The notes below the pieces were generated by a model, which saw nothing but the letters and a program-made list of their open reading frames with translations, made no database searches and was not told where the DNA came from. Made by a program: the position numbers and the translations under genes. From Cytobacillus sp. IB215665 (lineage in GTDB: Bacteria; Bacillota; Bacilli; Bacillales; SM2101), in assembly GCF_033963835.1 (NCBI RefSeq), contig NZ_JAXBME010000001.1, positions 62,001 to 126,000 on the forward strand: a stretch of 64,000 bases of DNA. The letters run 5' to 3'. This document shows positions 9,023 to 18,512 of the stretch, in pieces; the first letter of the stretch is position 1, and each line of letters opens with the position of its first letter.

Positions 9023-9157
9023 TTATTTTGTACTAGTAATAGACAATACTGGTGGTAAATTCTCATCTTTTGGAGATGCTAGAGCTGTTGACCCTAAGGC
9101 ACCAACAATTATTAGACTCACAGAAAGTGTTAAAATGATTTTCTTCGCACGTTTCAT
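9023..9157 (-). CDS. 44-residue secreted peptide, candidate RRNPP signalling pro-peptide
   Basis: This short frame starts at ATG 9157, seven bases after AGAGGTGGG, and encodes 44 residues. It has a textbook signal peptide: basic MKRAKK, a hydrophobic core (IILTLSVSLIIVGALG) and a signal peptidase I site STALA/SP. Cleavage would release a 17-residue tail, SPKDENLPPVLSITSTK. It is divergent from a PlcR-like regulator gene 172 bp away. PapR (48 residues, partner of PlcR), NprX and Phr peptides have the same size and build, so this is a good candidate for the regulator's cognate signal. The active peptide sequence cannot be deduced with certainty. Confidence 0.7.
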   Translation of the reverse strand: MKRAKKIILTLSVSLIIVGALGSTALASPKDENLPPVLSITSTK

Positions 9158-9182
9158 AACATATCCCACCTCTCAATAATTA

Positions 9183-9188
9183 ATTATA
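9183..9188 (-). promoter_or_regulatory. Probable -10 box of the peptide gene
   Basis: On the minus strand a perfect TATAAT lies 26 bp upstream of the peptide start. A matching -35 is weak (TCGTTA at a 17-bp spacing), which suits an activator-dependent promoter. Only the -10 match is directly seen. Confidence 0.4.
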
Positions 9189-9328
9189 TTTTACTATATA
9201 CAGTCTAACGATAAATTTGCGATAAATGAGCATTATGAGATATTAGGACTATCATACTCGTAATTGCTTCAGAATTCGTCAATTGATATAAACATATTGA
9301 TTTTTTATGGAAAGGGGAATTTGTTTTC

Positions 9329-10234
9329 ATGAATACAGAGAACCTATTACCAAAAATAGCATTAAACCTAAGAGAATTGAGAAAATTTCAAAAGATTTCT
9401 CAAAAAAAACTAGCTGAAGGTATATGTACTCAGTCTTATATTAGCATGATTGAAAAAGGTGAAATATCTCCATCTGCAACAATATTACATGCCTTTTCTA
9501 TTCGTTTAGGGGTTGATATTAATTATTTCTTTGACGTTCAGGAAAATCTAATGTACCAGTATCAAGACGAATTGATAAAGCTCATAAAAGGGGCAAGGGA
9601 TAAAAATGATTATACAGAAATACGTCAGTTACTAAAAAGACAGGAACAAAATCCGTTCATGAGTTCTACTAAAATGCAAAAATTTATGAATTATCATAAA
9701 GGGTTGTGTTGTTATTTTCTTGACCATGACGCCAAAAAAGCTATAGAAATTTTAAATCAAACTTTATCTACAGATGGACATGCTCAAGGTTTATATCATT
9801 CAGAAGACATTGAAGCATTAGTTGCCATTGCAAGTATTCATACTGAAGAAGAAAAATGGTCCGAAGCAAAACCATACTTTCTACAAGCTTTTGATATTGT
9901 GAAGAGATATCCAGCTGCTATAAAAGTTCAGACAATGCAAAAAATTTATTACAATTATATTCGATTGTTGTATCAGTCCGGATCATATACAGAGATTATT
10001 CAAGTAGCTGATAAAGGAATTAACCTTTGTAAGGAAAATGATAGCTTATATTTACATGGTCAATTATTATATTATAAGGCTCTTACATTAAATAAAATGG
10101 AGCGTTATAATGAGGCGATTGCATATTTTGAAAAAGCTATTATGGTATTTAACATTCAGGAAAATGAACAGCTTGTCGATTATACTAGAAAAATTATAAC
10201 TAAATTTAAAGACATAGAAAAAAGCGATAAGTAG
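9329..10234 (+). CDS. PlcR-like HTH-TPR quorum-sensing regulator (RRNPP family)
   Basis: This 301-residue regulator has an N-terminal XRE-type helix-turn-helix (residues about 8-65, with QKKLAEGICTQSYISMIEKGE as the DNA-reading part). The rest is helical tetratricopeptide-like repeats (for example EDIEALVAIASIHTEEEKWSEAKPYFLQAF, and LYYKALTLNKMERYNEAIAYFEKA at the end). Length and build match PlcR (about 285 residues) better than NprR (about 420). PlcR binds a re-imported peptide in its repeats and then activates secreted-enzyme genes. Here a secreted-peptide gene is divergent upstream and a secreted GH81 glucanase lies downstream in the same direction. Targets are inferred. Confidence 0.82.
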   Translation: MNTENLLPKIALNLRELRKFQKISQKKLAEGICTQSYISMIEKGEISPSATILHAFSIRLGVDINYFFDVQENLMYQYQDELIKLIKGARDKNDYTEIRQLLKRQEQNPFMSSTKMQKFMNYHKGLCCYFLDHDAKKAIEILNQTLSTDGHAQGLYHSEDIEALVAIASIHTEEEKWSEAKPYFLQAFDIVKRYPAAIKVQTMQKIYYNYIRLLYQSGSYTEIIQVADKGINLCKENDSLYLHGQLLYYKALTLNKMERYNEAIAYFEKAIMVFNIQENEQLVDYTRKIITKFKDIEKSDK

Positions 10235-10268
10235 CAAGCTGCTCTTTGCTTTTTTCTATGTCTTTTTT
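10208..10268 (+). terminator. Terminator overlapping the end of the PlcR-like gene
   Basis: An 18-bp perfect stem (AAAGACATAGAAAAAAGC with its complement at 10248-10265) encloses the stop codon and is followed by a T run. Coding sequence and terminator share the left arm. Confidence 0.8.
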
Positions 10269-10780
10269 TATGTTTTGATAGTTGAGGAAGAGTTCAAAGT
10301 TCGTAGCTAGTCTATAATTATTATTTCCGAAATTATTTCGCACCAGTAGTTATTTGTAATTTTATTTTTTTCGGTAAAATTACCTAGACTATAATACATA
10401 CACGAAATATTTTTTACTATATTAAGCTTTCTAGGCATATTTTAAAGCGAATCCCATATGTTTTTAATTAATTACACGTTTTAAACATACGATTTCATGA
10501 AGCTCAGCGTTATAAATAGTGATTAGTTTCACGAAAAAATTCGTTCTTTAGTATTATTCGACAATTTATGACGAAAGTTGCATATACAAACATGATGTAT
10601 TTTGCAATGATATTCATGTAACGGTAGTGCGTATTTTAAACGGTGTAGTTTTTTATAGAGGGGGGGAAACTAGTAACTTTGTATTCACTTTAAAGTCTTG
10701 TAATTTAAATTTACGAAACATTTAGTAAATTTAAACTTCTATGATTATTTCACTATATTCTATTAAACGGGGTGTGTTGA
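10269..10780. other. Intergenic leader region of the first GH81 gene
   Basis: This 512-bp AT-rich gap holds no convincing gene. It contains several dyad symmetries: ACGAA-AAAA-TTCGT near 10532, ACATGA...TTCATGT near 10588-10619 and the large inverted repeat at 10704-10735. I expect the glucanase promoter and operators here, but no consensus promoter stands out. Confidence 0.5.
10704..10735. promoter_or_regulatory. Inverted repeat upstream of GH81, candidate operator
   Basis: Perfect 11-bp arms TTTAAATTTAC and GTAAATTTAAA flank a 10-bp spacer, ending 45 bp before the glucanase start codon. Position and symmetry suit an operator or an mRNA hairpin. The motif TTACGAAACA within it recurs upstream of the second GH81 gene. 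Confidence 0.45.
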
Positions 10781-13700
10781 GTGAAATTTAAAAAAATATT
10801 ATCTGTTTTGACAGCGGTTACAATTAGTGCGTCTATTATGCTCCCATCTTTACCAGCTACAGCAGAAATTTCAGAAAATGATGTACCCGTTGGTGCAGGT
10901 GGATATTCTACAGTTGCCAAAGGAACGCAATTGTATGGGTGGGAACTTCACCCAAGAAGAACACCACAGGATTTTGACTATTCGACAAGTAATTTAGATG
11001 GGAAGCCATTACCTACAAATGACTGGATTAGCTCAGTATTATGGTATCAATATTCAGGGGCATTATATGCACACCCTTTGTCATACCAAGCAACTCCAAC
11101 TGGTTTTGAAATAAGTAAACCTCCTAAAACTGTTAATACATTATTGGATGGAGAAAATGAACTAGAAAGGGAGCATAGACCTGGACAAATAGATCTCGAG
11201 GTTCAAGCGACAACATTTTCTCCAGTAGATGCGCGAGCAGATAAACTTTCTGATTGGGCAGCTGACATTTTAATGGCAAGTCCAGATGGCAGTAAAAATA
11301 TGAAAGCAACGATTGCTCATGGAAGTCCATATGCATACTTCACATTTGAGGGTGGCGAGCCTAAAGTTGTTTTTAAAAACCCAACAACGATTGTAAAGCA
11401 TGATAATGCATATTTACAGTTGTCCGTAGATAATAATGGTCAAACAAACTATTATGGGCTATATGCCCCAGCAGGTACCACATGGGAAATTAATGGAACT
11501 GAAGTAGTTGCAGATTTACCAGATGGGAAAAATTACTTTACAGTTGCTGGCTTACCAGACGGTAGTGAAAATACATTTAACTTCTATAAAGAGCGTGCTT
11601 TTGCGTTTATTACAGATACAAGAGTAGATTGGAATTATCATGAAGCAAGTAGTACGTTAACGACGGATTATACGATTACAACTACACCAATGGAAGGTGC
11701 CAATAGAGAGACAATTACAGCGTTATATCCACATCAATGGAGAAACAACCCTCTTATTCCAAACTCAGAGTATTTATACGAATATGATTCAATTCGGGGA
11801 GATATGAAAGCGATTTCTGGAACGTCTTTTAGTACACAATACGTTTACAACGGAATATTACCGACAATGCCAGAGCTTACAGATCCTGCTGATATTGCTA
11901 AATTAGAAGATTATGTAAGGCAATATTTTGATTATGGAATGTCTTTGAATCCAAATTTTGTTCAAGCTGGAGCAGATGGTGGTAATGGCGGCTATGATAC
12001 GTATTGGATGGGGAAAAATTTAGGTCGTAATTCTAATATTATGCCAATTGCCGATCAACTAAACGATGAACATAAAAAGGGAGAATTTATTGACTCAATT
12101 AAATCAACACTAGAATGGTGGTTTACACCGACAAAATATAATGAAGCTGGGCAACCAATTGAAGACAATTATTTTTATTATGATGATCACTGGAAAACGT
12201 TAATTGGTTATAGTGCAAACTACTTTTCAGATACGGAATTAAATGACCACCATTTCCATTGGGGTTATTGGATTTATGCAGCAGCACAAGTTGCTCTACA
12301 GGAACCAAACACAGCAAACGCTTGGGATAGTAACTCGCAATGGGGAGGTATGGTTAATGAGTTAGTTGATGACATCGCTACAGTAGATCGGAATTCAACT
12401 GATTATCCATTTTTAAGAAATTTTGATCCATATGCCGGTCATTCTTGGGCAAATGGTATGGGGTTCATTGATGCTGATGATTGGAGGTACGGTGGGAACA
12501 ACCATGAATCTTCATCTGAAGCAATGAATGCTTGGGCTTCACTCATACTTTGGGGGGAAGCGACTGGAAATTCTGAAATAAGAGATGCTGGTATTTATAT
12601 GTTCACAACTGAGCAGCAAGCTATTAATAATTATTGGTTTGACATTTATGGAGATGTATTTGAACCAGAGTTTTCAAATGATGATGCAGTAATGGTATGG
12701 GGAGGAAAATATAACCATACTACTTGGTGGACAGAGAACCCAATAGAAGCACATGGGATTCAGATGTTACCTATTACACCTGCATCACTATATCTAGGCA
12801 GAGATCCAAATTATGTGAAGCGTAACTACGATAATACGTATGCGGAGTTTCCAAACTACTTACAGAAAAAAGCTCAATATGGTTGGCCTGGTCTAGAGAA
12901 TCCAGATACGTGGCAGGACATTTTAGTGTCATACTATGCATTGTATGATCCAGCGGAAGCGTTAGCAAAATGGAAGGATGAGGATTCAGAAGTAGACCCA
13001 GCGGTTGGAGTAGAGTTTGGCGAAACGAGGGCACATACGTATCATTGGATAAGATCTTTAGATGTGTATGGCTTACCAAACTTTGATATTACAGCGAATA
13101 GTCCATTATATTCTGTATTCTCCAAAGGTGGAAATAACACATATGTTGCTTATAATGCATCAGATGTTGGGCAAACAGTAACATTCTCTGATTGCTTTGA
13201 ACTAGTAGTTCCAGCTAACGCAATGGCTCAAGAAACTGCAGTTAGTCCAGGTGGTAGCTGCTCTGCAACACCTCCCGGAGGAAATGCTGATCCAGACTTA
13301 GAAGCCCCTAGCAAACCAGAGAATTTACAGCTTGTTGAAAAAACTGCAAGCACTGTAGATCTAACTTGGACAGAGGCTACTGACGATATAGGTGTAATAG
13401 CATATGACGTTTATTTAGATGGGTCTCAAATTGCGAGCACTATTAATACAACATATCAGGTTACTGAATTGACAGGGGATACTTCATATACATTTGAGGT
13501 TTTAGCTAGAGATGCAGCAGGTAATTTGTCTAATCCGAGTAATAGTTTAATTGTAACAACAGATCCTGCTATTGATGATAATGAGGCACCAACGGCGCCA
13601 ACAAATGTGGACTTTACAAGTAAGAGTGAGACGACAGTTGATTTAACATGGACAGCTGCAACAGATAATATAGCGGTAGAAGACTACGATATATATCAAG

Positions 13701-14740
13701 ATGGTATATACGTTGGATCGACTACAGCGACAGCGTATCAAGTAACTGGATTAACAGCAAATACAACCTATACATTTGAGATAATTGCAAAAGACGCAGT
13801 AGGGAATGAATCTGTAGCTAGTAATCAATTAATAGTAACAACTGATGTAACACCAGGGAGTGGTGGGGATAATGAGATTGTTACAGATAATTATACGATT
13901 AATATAATTGATCAAGGAACAGATATCACTTTTAAGTTCACACCAACTGGTAATGTGTCAAATTTCGTTGATTTACATTATAAAATTAATAATGGTGCAC
14001 AGCAAAACGTACGGATGATCGAAAATGGTGTGACATGGGAATATACAATTCAAGGTTTAAGCGAGGGTGATATAGTAGATCATTCATATACTTACACATT
14101 AGGTCAACCTGCATATGAGTCTGGAGAATACAGTTATGTTGTAGGAGCGGATACAGGAAGTTTACCAATTGATGAAGAATCACCAACCGCTCCTCAGAAC
14201 CTTATTAGCGCTGCACAAAGCGAAACTACAATTACAATTACTTGGGATGCTTCCTCTGATAATGTAGGAGTAGAAGGTTATGATATATATCAAGACGGAG
14301 TGTACGTTGATAATACAGCATTAACTACCTATCAAATTACAGGACTATCAGGAGACACGGCTTATTCTTTTGAAGTCATTGCAAAAGATGCAGCTGGCAA
14401 TGAATCAGTTGGAAGTACAATAGATGTTACAACAGCGGCACCACCAATAGATGGAAATCCAGATAACGGAACAATTAGCCATGAAGATTTTACAATCGAC
14501 ATTGAAAACAATGGTGATAGTGCGACATTTCATTTTTCACCAACAGAAGCTTCTAATTTCGTAGACTTACATTATACGATTAATGGTGGTGCACAGCAAA
14601 ATGTAAGTACGACAAATATTGCTGGGACGTGGGAGTATACAATTAATGGCTTAACAACTGGTGATATCATTGAATTTTCCTACACATATACGATTGGGAC
14701 GCCAGCAACTGACTCAGATTGGTATGAATATACACATTGA
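10781..14740 (+). CDS. Secreted GH81 endo-beta-1,3-glucanase with FN3 and CBM56 modules
   Basis: This 1319-residue secreted enzyme starts at GTG after GGGGTG. It has a signal peptide to about residue 28 (PATAE) and a GH81 catalytic domain at about 35-820. The conserved active-site blocks are present: LNDHHFHWGYW (candidate acid Asp489) and NNHESSSEAMNAW (Glu576 and Glu580, with the four-residue spacing seen in GH81 enzymes). Then come FN3 (about 841-930), FN3 (935-1022), a CBM56-like beta-1,3-glucan-binding module (1031-1120), FN3 (1131-1222) and a second CBM56-like module (1230-1319). It should cleave laminarin, curdlan or fungal wall glucan. Upstream is the PlcR-like regulator; a terminator follows. 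Confidence 0.92.
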   Translation: MKFKKILSVLTAVTISASIMLPSLPATAEISENDVPVGAGGYSTVAKGTQLYGWELHPRRTPQDFDYSTSNLDGKPLPTNDWISSVLWYQYSGALYAHPLSYQATPTGFEISKPPKTVNTLLDGENELEREHRPGQIDLEVQATTFSPVDARADKLSDWAADILMASPDGSKNMKATIAHGSPYAYFTFEGGEPKVVFKNPTTIVKHDNAYLQLSVDNNGQTNYYGLYAPAGTTWEINGTEVVADLPDGKNYFTVAGLPDGSENTFNFYKERAFAFITDTRVDWNYHEASSTLTTDYTITTTPMEGANRETITALYPHQWRNNPLIPNSEYLYEYDSIRGDMKAISGTSFSTQYVYNGILPTMPELTDPADIAKLEDYVRQYFDYGMSLNPNFVQAGADGGNGGYDTYWMGKNLGRNSNIMPIADQLNDEHKKGEFIDSIKSTLEWWFTPTKYNEAGQPIEDNYFYYDDHWKTLIGYSANYFSDTELNDHHFHWGYWIYAAAQVALQEPNTANAWDSNSQWGGMVNELVDDIATVDRNSTDYPFLRNFDPYAGHSWANGMGFIDADDWRYGGNNHESSSEAMNAWASLILWGEATGNSEIRDAGIYMFTTEQQAINNYWFDIYGDVFEPEFSNDDAVMVWGGKYNHTTWWTENPIEAHGIQMLPITPASLYLGRDPNYVKRNYDNTYAEFPNYLQKKAQYGWPGLENPDTWQDILVSYYALYDPAEALAKWKDEDSEVDPAVGVEFGETRAHTYHWIRSLDVYGLPNFDITANSPLYSVFSKGGNNTYVAYNASDVGQTVTFSDCFELVVPANAMAQETAVSPGGSCSATPPGGNADPDLEAPSKPENLQLVEKTASTVDLTWTEATDDIGVIAYDVYLDGSQIASTINTTYQVTELTGDTSYTFEVLARDAAGNLSNPSNSLIVTTDPAIDDNEAPTAPTNVDFTSKSETTVDLTWTAATDNIAVEDYDIYQDGIYVGSTTATAYQVTGLTANTTYTFEIIAKDAVGNESVASNQLIVTTDVTPGSGGDNEIVTDNYTINIIDQGTDITFKFTPTGNVSNFVDLHYKINNGAQQNVRMIENGVTWEYTIQGLSEGDIVDHSYTYTLGQPAYESGEYSYVVGADTGSLPIDEESPTAPQNLISAAQSETTITITWDASSDNVGVEGYDIYQDGVYVDNTALTTYQITGLSGDTAYSFEVIAKDAAGNESVGSTIDVTTAAPPIDGNPDNGTISHEDFTIDIENNGDSATFHFSPTEASNFVDLHYTINGGAQQNVSTTNIAGTWEYTINGLTTGDIIEFSYTYTIGTPATDSDWYEYTH

Positions 14741-14829
14741 TTGTTGTTTTCCTTAGCATCTGACCGTTATAAACCTTTTATACTGTGAGATAATGTAGAT
14801 TAGATAAGGGTTGTAATTATTCAATATAA

Positions 14830-14872
14830 AAGTATGTTGTAGATCATACATTTCTACGACATGCTTTTTGTT
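14830..14872 (+). terminator. Terminator of the first GH81 gene
   Basis: A 15-bp stem with two G-U pairs (AAGTATGTTGTAGA against TCTACGACATGCTT) is followed by TTTGTTTT, 90 bp after the stop codon. Confidence 0.8.
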
Positions 14873-14943
14873 TTGTGGTAGGATAAGATGGCAAAACTGT
14901 TACTAGCATAAGGATCATAAAAATTTGAAGATAGGATGACACG

Positions 14944-16143
14944 ATGACTGCTGAGATACGTTTAAAGGTAAAACCAAAATATATAAACAAATTTAAAAAT
15001 GGTTATCCGCTTATTACGAAAGAAGCAATTGTCAATATCAATGATTTGAAAGAAGAGGGCGTAATTGTTAAGGTTGTCGATGATCGAAACTCATTTATCG
15101 GAAGAGGTTATTATGGCAAACAAAACAAAGGATATGGCTGGATTTTATCCCGTAATAATCGTGAACAGCTTAATCAACAGTTTTTTAAGGAAAAAATTAA
15201 AGTAGCGCTACATGCAAGAAGTCATTTTTTCGGTAATGAAGATACAACAGCATTTAGGGTTGTTAATGGGGAAGGTGACGGCTTAGGTGGTATAACAATT
15301 GACTATTTCGATGGCTACTATGTCATTAATTGGTATAGTGAAGGTATATATACATTTCGTGAATATGTCATTAACGCGTTAAGCGAGCTTGTCGACTATA
15401 AAGCGATATACCAGAAAAAAAGGTTTGCAACAGACGGTAAATATATTGAAGAGGATGGCTTTGTAACAGGTGAAAGAGGTAAGTTCCCAATTTTAATAAA
15501 GGAAAATGGTGTTCATTTTGCTGTTTACTTAGATGATGGAGCGATGGTTGGTGTTTTTTTAGACCAAAGAGAAGTGAGGAAAACGATTAGAGATAAATAT
15601 GTAGAAGGCAAATCAGTGTTAAATTTGTTCTCCTACACTGGCGCATTTTCGGTCTTTGCGGCTTCTGGTGGTGCATCAAAAACGACGAGTGTTGATTTAG
15701 CTAATAGAAGCTTAAGTAAAACAATAGAACAATTTGAAGTGAATGGAATTAACTATAAAGACCACGACATCATCGTAGAGGATGTTTTTAAATACTTTAA
15801 GTATGCTGTGAAAAAGGAGAAAAAGTTTGATCTAGTCATACTAGACCCTCCTAGTTTTGCAAGATCAAAGAAATTTACTTTTAGCGCAGCGAAGGATTAT
15901 ACAGATTTAATAAAACAAGCTATTTTAATCACCGAACATAACGGGATTATAGTTTCTTCAACGAATTCAAGTGCCTTCAATATGGATAAATTTAAGAAAT
16001 TTATTGAAATTGCTTTTAAAGAAATGGGGAGGCGTTACAAAATAATTGAACAATTTTCCCTCCCAGAGGACTTTAGAACGGTGAAAGAGTTTGAAGAAGG
16101 AAACTACTTGAAGGTAGTGTTTATTCAAATTACTGGTGAATAA
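14944..16143 (+). CDS. Class I SAM-dependent rRNA methyltransferase (RlmI-like, PUA domain)
   Basis: This 399-residue protein has an N-terminal PUA RNA-binding domain (residues 1-80, KVKPKYINKFKNGYPLITKEAI and the GRGYYGKQ loop). A middle RlmI-type domain follows, then a Rossmann methyltransferase domain from about 195: VGVFLDQREVR, the SAM motif VLNLFSYTGAFSVFAASGGA, and the catalytic motif LDPPSFARS. E. coli RlmI methylates a cytosine of 23S rRNA at C5. RlmK-like activity is possible, so the exact site is uncertain. It stands alone, with its own ribosome site (AGGATGA) and a hairpin after the stop. Confidence 0.88.
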   Translation: MTAEIRLKVKPKYINKFKNGYPLITKEAIVNINDLKEEGVIVKVVDDRNSFIGRGYYGKQNKGYGWILSRNNREQLNQQFFKEKIKVALHARSHFFGNEDTTAFRVVNGEGDGLGGITIDYFDGYYVINWYSEGIYTFREYVINALSELVDYKAIYQKKRFATDGKYIEEDGFVTGERGKFPILIKENGVHFAVYLDDGAMVGVFLDQREVRKTIRDKYVEGKSVLNLFSYTGAFSVFAASGGASKTTSVDLANRSLSKTIEQFEVNGINYKDHDIIVEDVFKYFKYAVKKEKKFDLVILDPPSFARSKKFTFSAAKDYTDLIKQAILITEHNGIIVSSTNSSAFNMDKFKKFIEIAFKEMGRRYKIIEQFSLPEDFRTVKEFEEGNYLKVVFIQITGE

Positions 16144-16146
16144 CAA

Positions 16147-16168
16147 AAGGGATGCCGAGGCATCCCTT
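16147..16168. terminator. Hairpin between rRNA methyltransferase and pseudogene
   Basis: A 10-bp perfect stem AAGGGATGCC/GGCATCCCTT directly follows the methyltransferase stop. The minus strand continues TTTTGTT, the plus strand TTCGCTT. It could serve both directions. Confidence 0.65.
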
Positions 16169-16213
16169 CGCTTATGTGATATTTTCTTTGTTATATTCTT
16201 CTACATATTCATC

Positions 16214-16710
16214 TTAGTCTAATACTTCAATAGCATTCGACCAATGTAAAACAGTTCCAACAAAATCCTTAATGTCTAAACCAGGCATTTCATATGTTTC
16301 ATCCAGTGGCATTTTTAATAAATGTCACTTTGTATCCTCTATCAAAGGCAACAATAGCCGTAAACATACAACAAAACTCAGTATTAATGCCAGTTATAAA
16401 AAGGTGATTTACACCTAAGTCATCTAGTGTTTTGGAGAGTTCAGTATTGAAGAATGAGCTTGGCGTATGCTTCTCCAATACATAGTCAGCATAGTGATTT
16501 AAATGATCCGTGTAAACCGTGTAGTTCAGAACCTTCGGAATGTCTATATAATGGACTTTCTTCTGCATCATCTACATGTCTCATAAATATGACAGGATGA
16601 ATTATTATCTTTGAAGTATTGAATAACATTTTTCATCAATGAAAGTTCTTTCTTAAAATCACCGAAGTTAACAATATCGTTTTGCACAGGGATCTTTTCT
16701 ACATAAAATG
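16214..16710 (-). pseudogene. Decayed isochorismatase-like cysteine hydrolase gene
   Basis: Pieces of one cysteine-hydrolase/isochorismatase protein appear in three different frames. The N-terminal piece (about 16590-16700) reads VQNDIVNFGDFKKELSLM. The middle piece (16299-16571) reads ADYVLEKHTPSSFF and carries GINTEFCCMFTAIVAFDRGYKV, with the nucleophilic Cys region. The C-terminal piece (16214-16310) reads MPGLDIKDFVGTVLHWSN up to the stop. At least two frameshifts, a stop in the N-terminal part and a missing start make it non-functional. The homologues hydrolyse small amides such as nicotinamide. Confidence 0.8.
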
Positions 16711-16764
16711 ATGTCTCTCAGACAAACATCTCATTAAGGTAACGAAAAGAGCTTTTTATATAAA

Positions 16765-18045
16765 TTACTGTGCAACTTGTTGCTTTAATTTACCTTTTTG
16801 AGAAGCTGGCTCTTGTTGCTCCTTAATTTTTTTAATATCCATACGGATAAGGAAAGAAGTAATTAACGCAATTGTTAAAAATGCTGCGAATATATAAAAT
16901 GTAGCATTATAACTGTTTGTTGTATCTTTAATATATGAAACGAGCATTGGTCCAAACACGCCTGCCATAGACCAAGAGGTTAATAAATACCCATGAATTG
17001 CACCTAATTGCTTTGTACCGAATAAGTCTCCAATAAATGCTGGTAAAGAGGCAAATCCTCCGCCGTAGATGGTTAAAATAAGGAAAATCAATGTAACAAA
17101 TATCGCTTGGCTTGAAACTGTTGGTAAGATCAAAAATGCTACGAGTTGAATCGAGAAAAATATCGTAAACACATTTGTTCTTCCTAAATAATCTGAAGCA
17201 GTAGCCCAACCGATACGGCCTCCACCGTTAAAGAAGCCCATAATACCGACCATACTTGCAGCGGCTACAGCTGTCATACCTACTTTTTCTTGAGCCATTG
17301 GTGAAGCAACTGAAATGAGCATGATTCCTGAAGAAATATTAATAAACATCATTAACCATAACATCCAAAATCGTTTTGTTTTTACTGCTTCGTTAGCAGT
17401 AAGTTGTGCAAGGTCAGCTTTGATTTTTACTTTTCCTTTTTCTGACGCTTCCTTCATCCCAGCTGGTAACCATCCTTCTTCAGGCCGAGCTATATATAAT
17501 GCTCCTGAAATCATGAGGATAAAATATGTGATCCCAAGAATGAAGAATGTTTGTGATAAACCAACGTTCTCAATTAGATAGTTCGCTACTGGGCTACAAA
17601 TTAATGCGCCTGCACCAAACCCCATAACTGCCATCCCGGTAGCTAAACCACGGCGATCAGGGAACCATTTTACTAATGTAGATACTGGTGCTATATAACC
17701 TATCCCTAACCCCATTCCACTAATTAATCCATAAGTTAAATAGTAGCCATATAATGATTCAAGTTGAATAGCAAATCCAGTCCCTATAAGGCCGCTTGAA
17801 AATAAAATAGCTGCAACGATAGCTGAAAAGCGAGGGCCTTTCTTCTCCACTACTTTGCCAAAAAACGCAGCAGATGTTCCTAAACAAAAGATAGCGATTG
17901 TAAATGCTAAGGCAGTTTCAGTACTGCTCCACCCTAATTCATCATGAATTGGTTTTTTATATACACTGTATGCGTATACAGAACCGATTGAAATATGGAT
18001 GGCAATTGCTGATAAAGCAATTAACCAACGGTTTTTTTGTTTCAT
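16765..18045 (-). CDS. OFA-family MFS transporter (oxalate/formate antiporter-like)
   Basis: This 426-residue protein has twelve hydrophobic segments and the OFA start pattern NRWLIALSAIAIHISIGSVYAYSVYKKPI. The glycine-rich GLISGMGLGIGYIAPVSTLVKWFPDRRGLATGMAVMGFGAGAL block, seen in pieces across the fourth and fifth segments, is typical of this family. The family includes the Oxalobacter oxalate/formate exchanger, but many members carry other monocarboxylates, so the substrate is open. ATG at 18045 follows AAAGGAGAGG. No metabolic neighbour gives a clue: a pseudogene is downstream and a divergent SDR gene upstream. Confidence 0.85.
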   Translation of the reverse strand: MKQKNRWLIALSAIAIHISIGSVYAYSVYKKPIHDELGWSSTETALAFTIAIFCLGTSAAFFGKVVEKKGPRFSAIVAAILFSSGLIGTGFAIQLESLYGYYLTYGLISGMGLGIGYIAPVSTLVKWFPDRRGLATGMAVMGFGAGALICSPVANYLIENVGLSQTFFILGITYFILMISGALYIARPEEGWLPAGMKEASEKGKVKIKADLAQLTANEAVKTKRFWMLWLMMFINISSGIMLISVASPMAQEKVGMTAVAAASMVGIMGFFNGGGRIGWATASDYLGRTNVFTIFFSIQLVAFLILPTVSSQAIFVTLIFLILTIYGGGFASLPAFIGDLFGTKQLGAIHGYLLTSWSMAGVFGPMLVSYIKDTTNSYNATFYIFAAFLTIALITSFLIRMDIKKIKEQQEPASQKGKLKQQVAQ

Positions 18046-18512
18046 TCGAAACCTCTCCTTTTGTTATGTTAATTGTAAATGAATGAGTTAAGTTTGTGAA
18101 AACTATCACAAACTTAATGTAATTTAATTATACTGTGTAAAAAAACGATTGGTATAAAATTATTATGACGACTTTGTGAAACATTGAGCATGATAATCAC
18201 CTTAGGCTTTGCAATGATTGTTGCTATATTGAATGACAACCTATGCAAGTATACAGCTGACATTCATGATATTTCTTCATTATTAAAAATGACAGGTATA
18301 TAAAATGTAAGCAACAAAGTTTACTCATAGAGGCCATATTTTATTAATACTTTTCTGGTAGAGGATTATAATGATATGACATTTCCACCTACTATAAGCA
18401 CGTGGGGATATGTTAGTAGGAACTTTTTTTGAAAAAAATAATATGATATAAACGAATGCGTATATAACATTATTCTTTGCTTTAGCACTCTCAATTAAAT
18501 GGAGGTGATCAT
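18046..18512. other. Divergent intergenic region with repeat and hairpin
   Basis: This 467-bp gap contains promoters for the MFS and SDR genes, a degenerate MITE copy, and near 18384-18429 a hairpin (CCTACTA/TAGTAGG) followed by seven T residues. The hairpin looks like a plus-strand terminator although no gene precedes it, so a small RNA is possible. Confidence 0.45.
18204..18335 (-). repeat. MITE-like element, copy 3 (degenerate)
   Basis: It starts AGGCTTTGCAATGATTGTTG and ends GCAACAAAGTTTACTCATAG followed by AGGCC. The core ATGCAAGTATACAGCTGACA aligns with AAGCACGTATACACCTAGTG of the copy at 31611. Confidence 0.6.
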
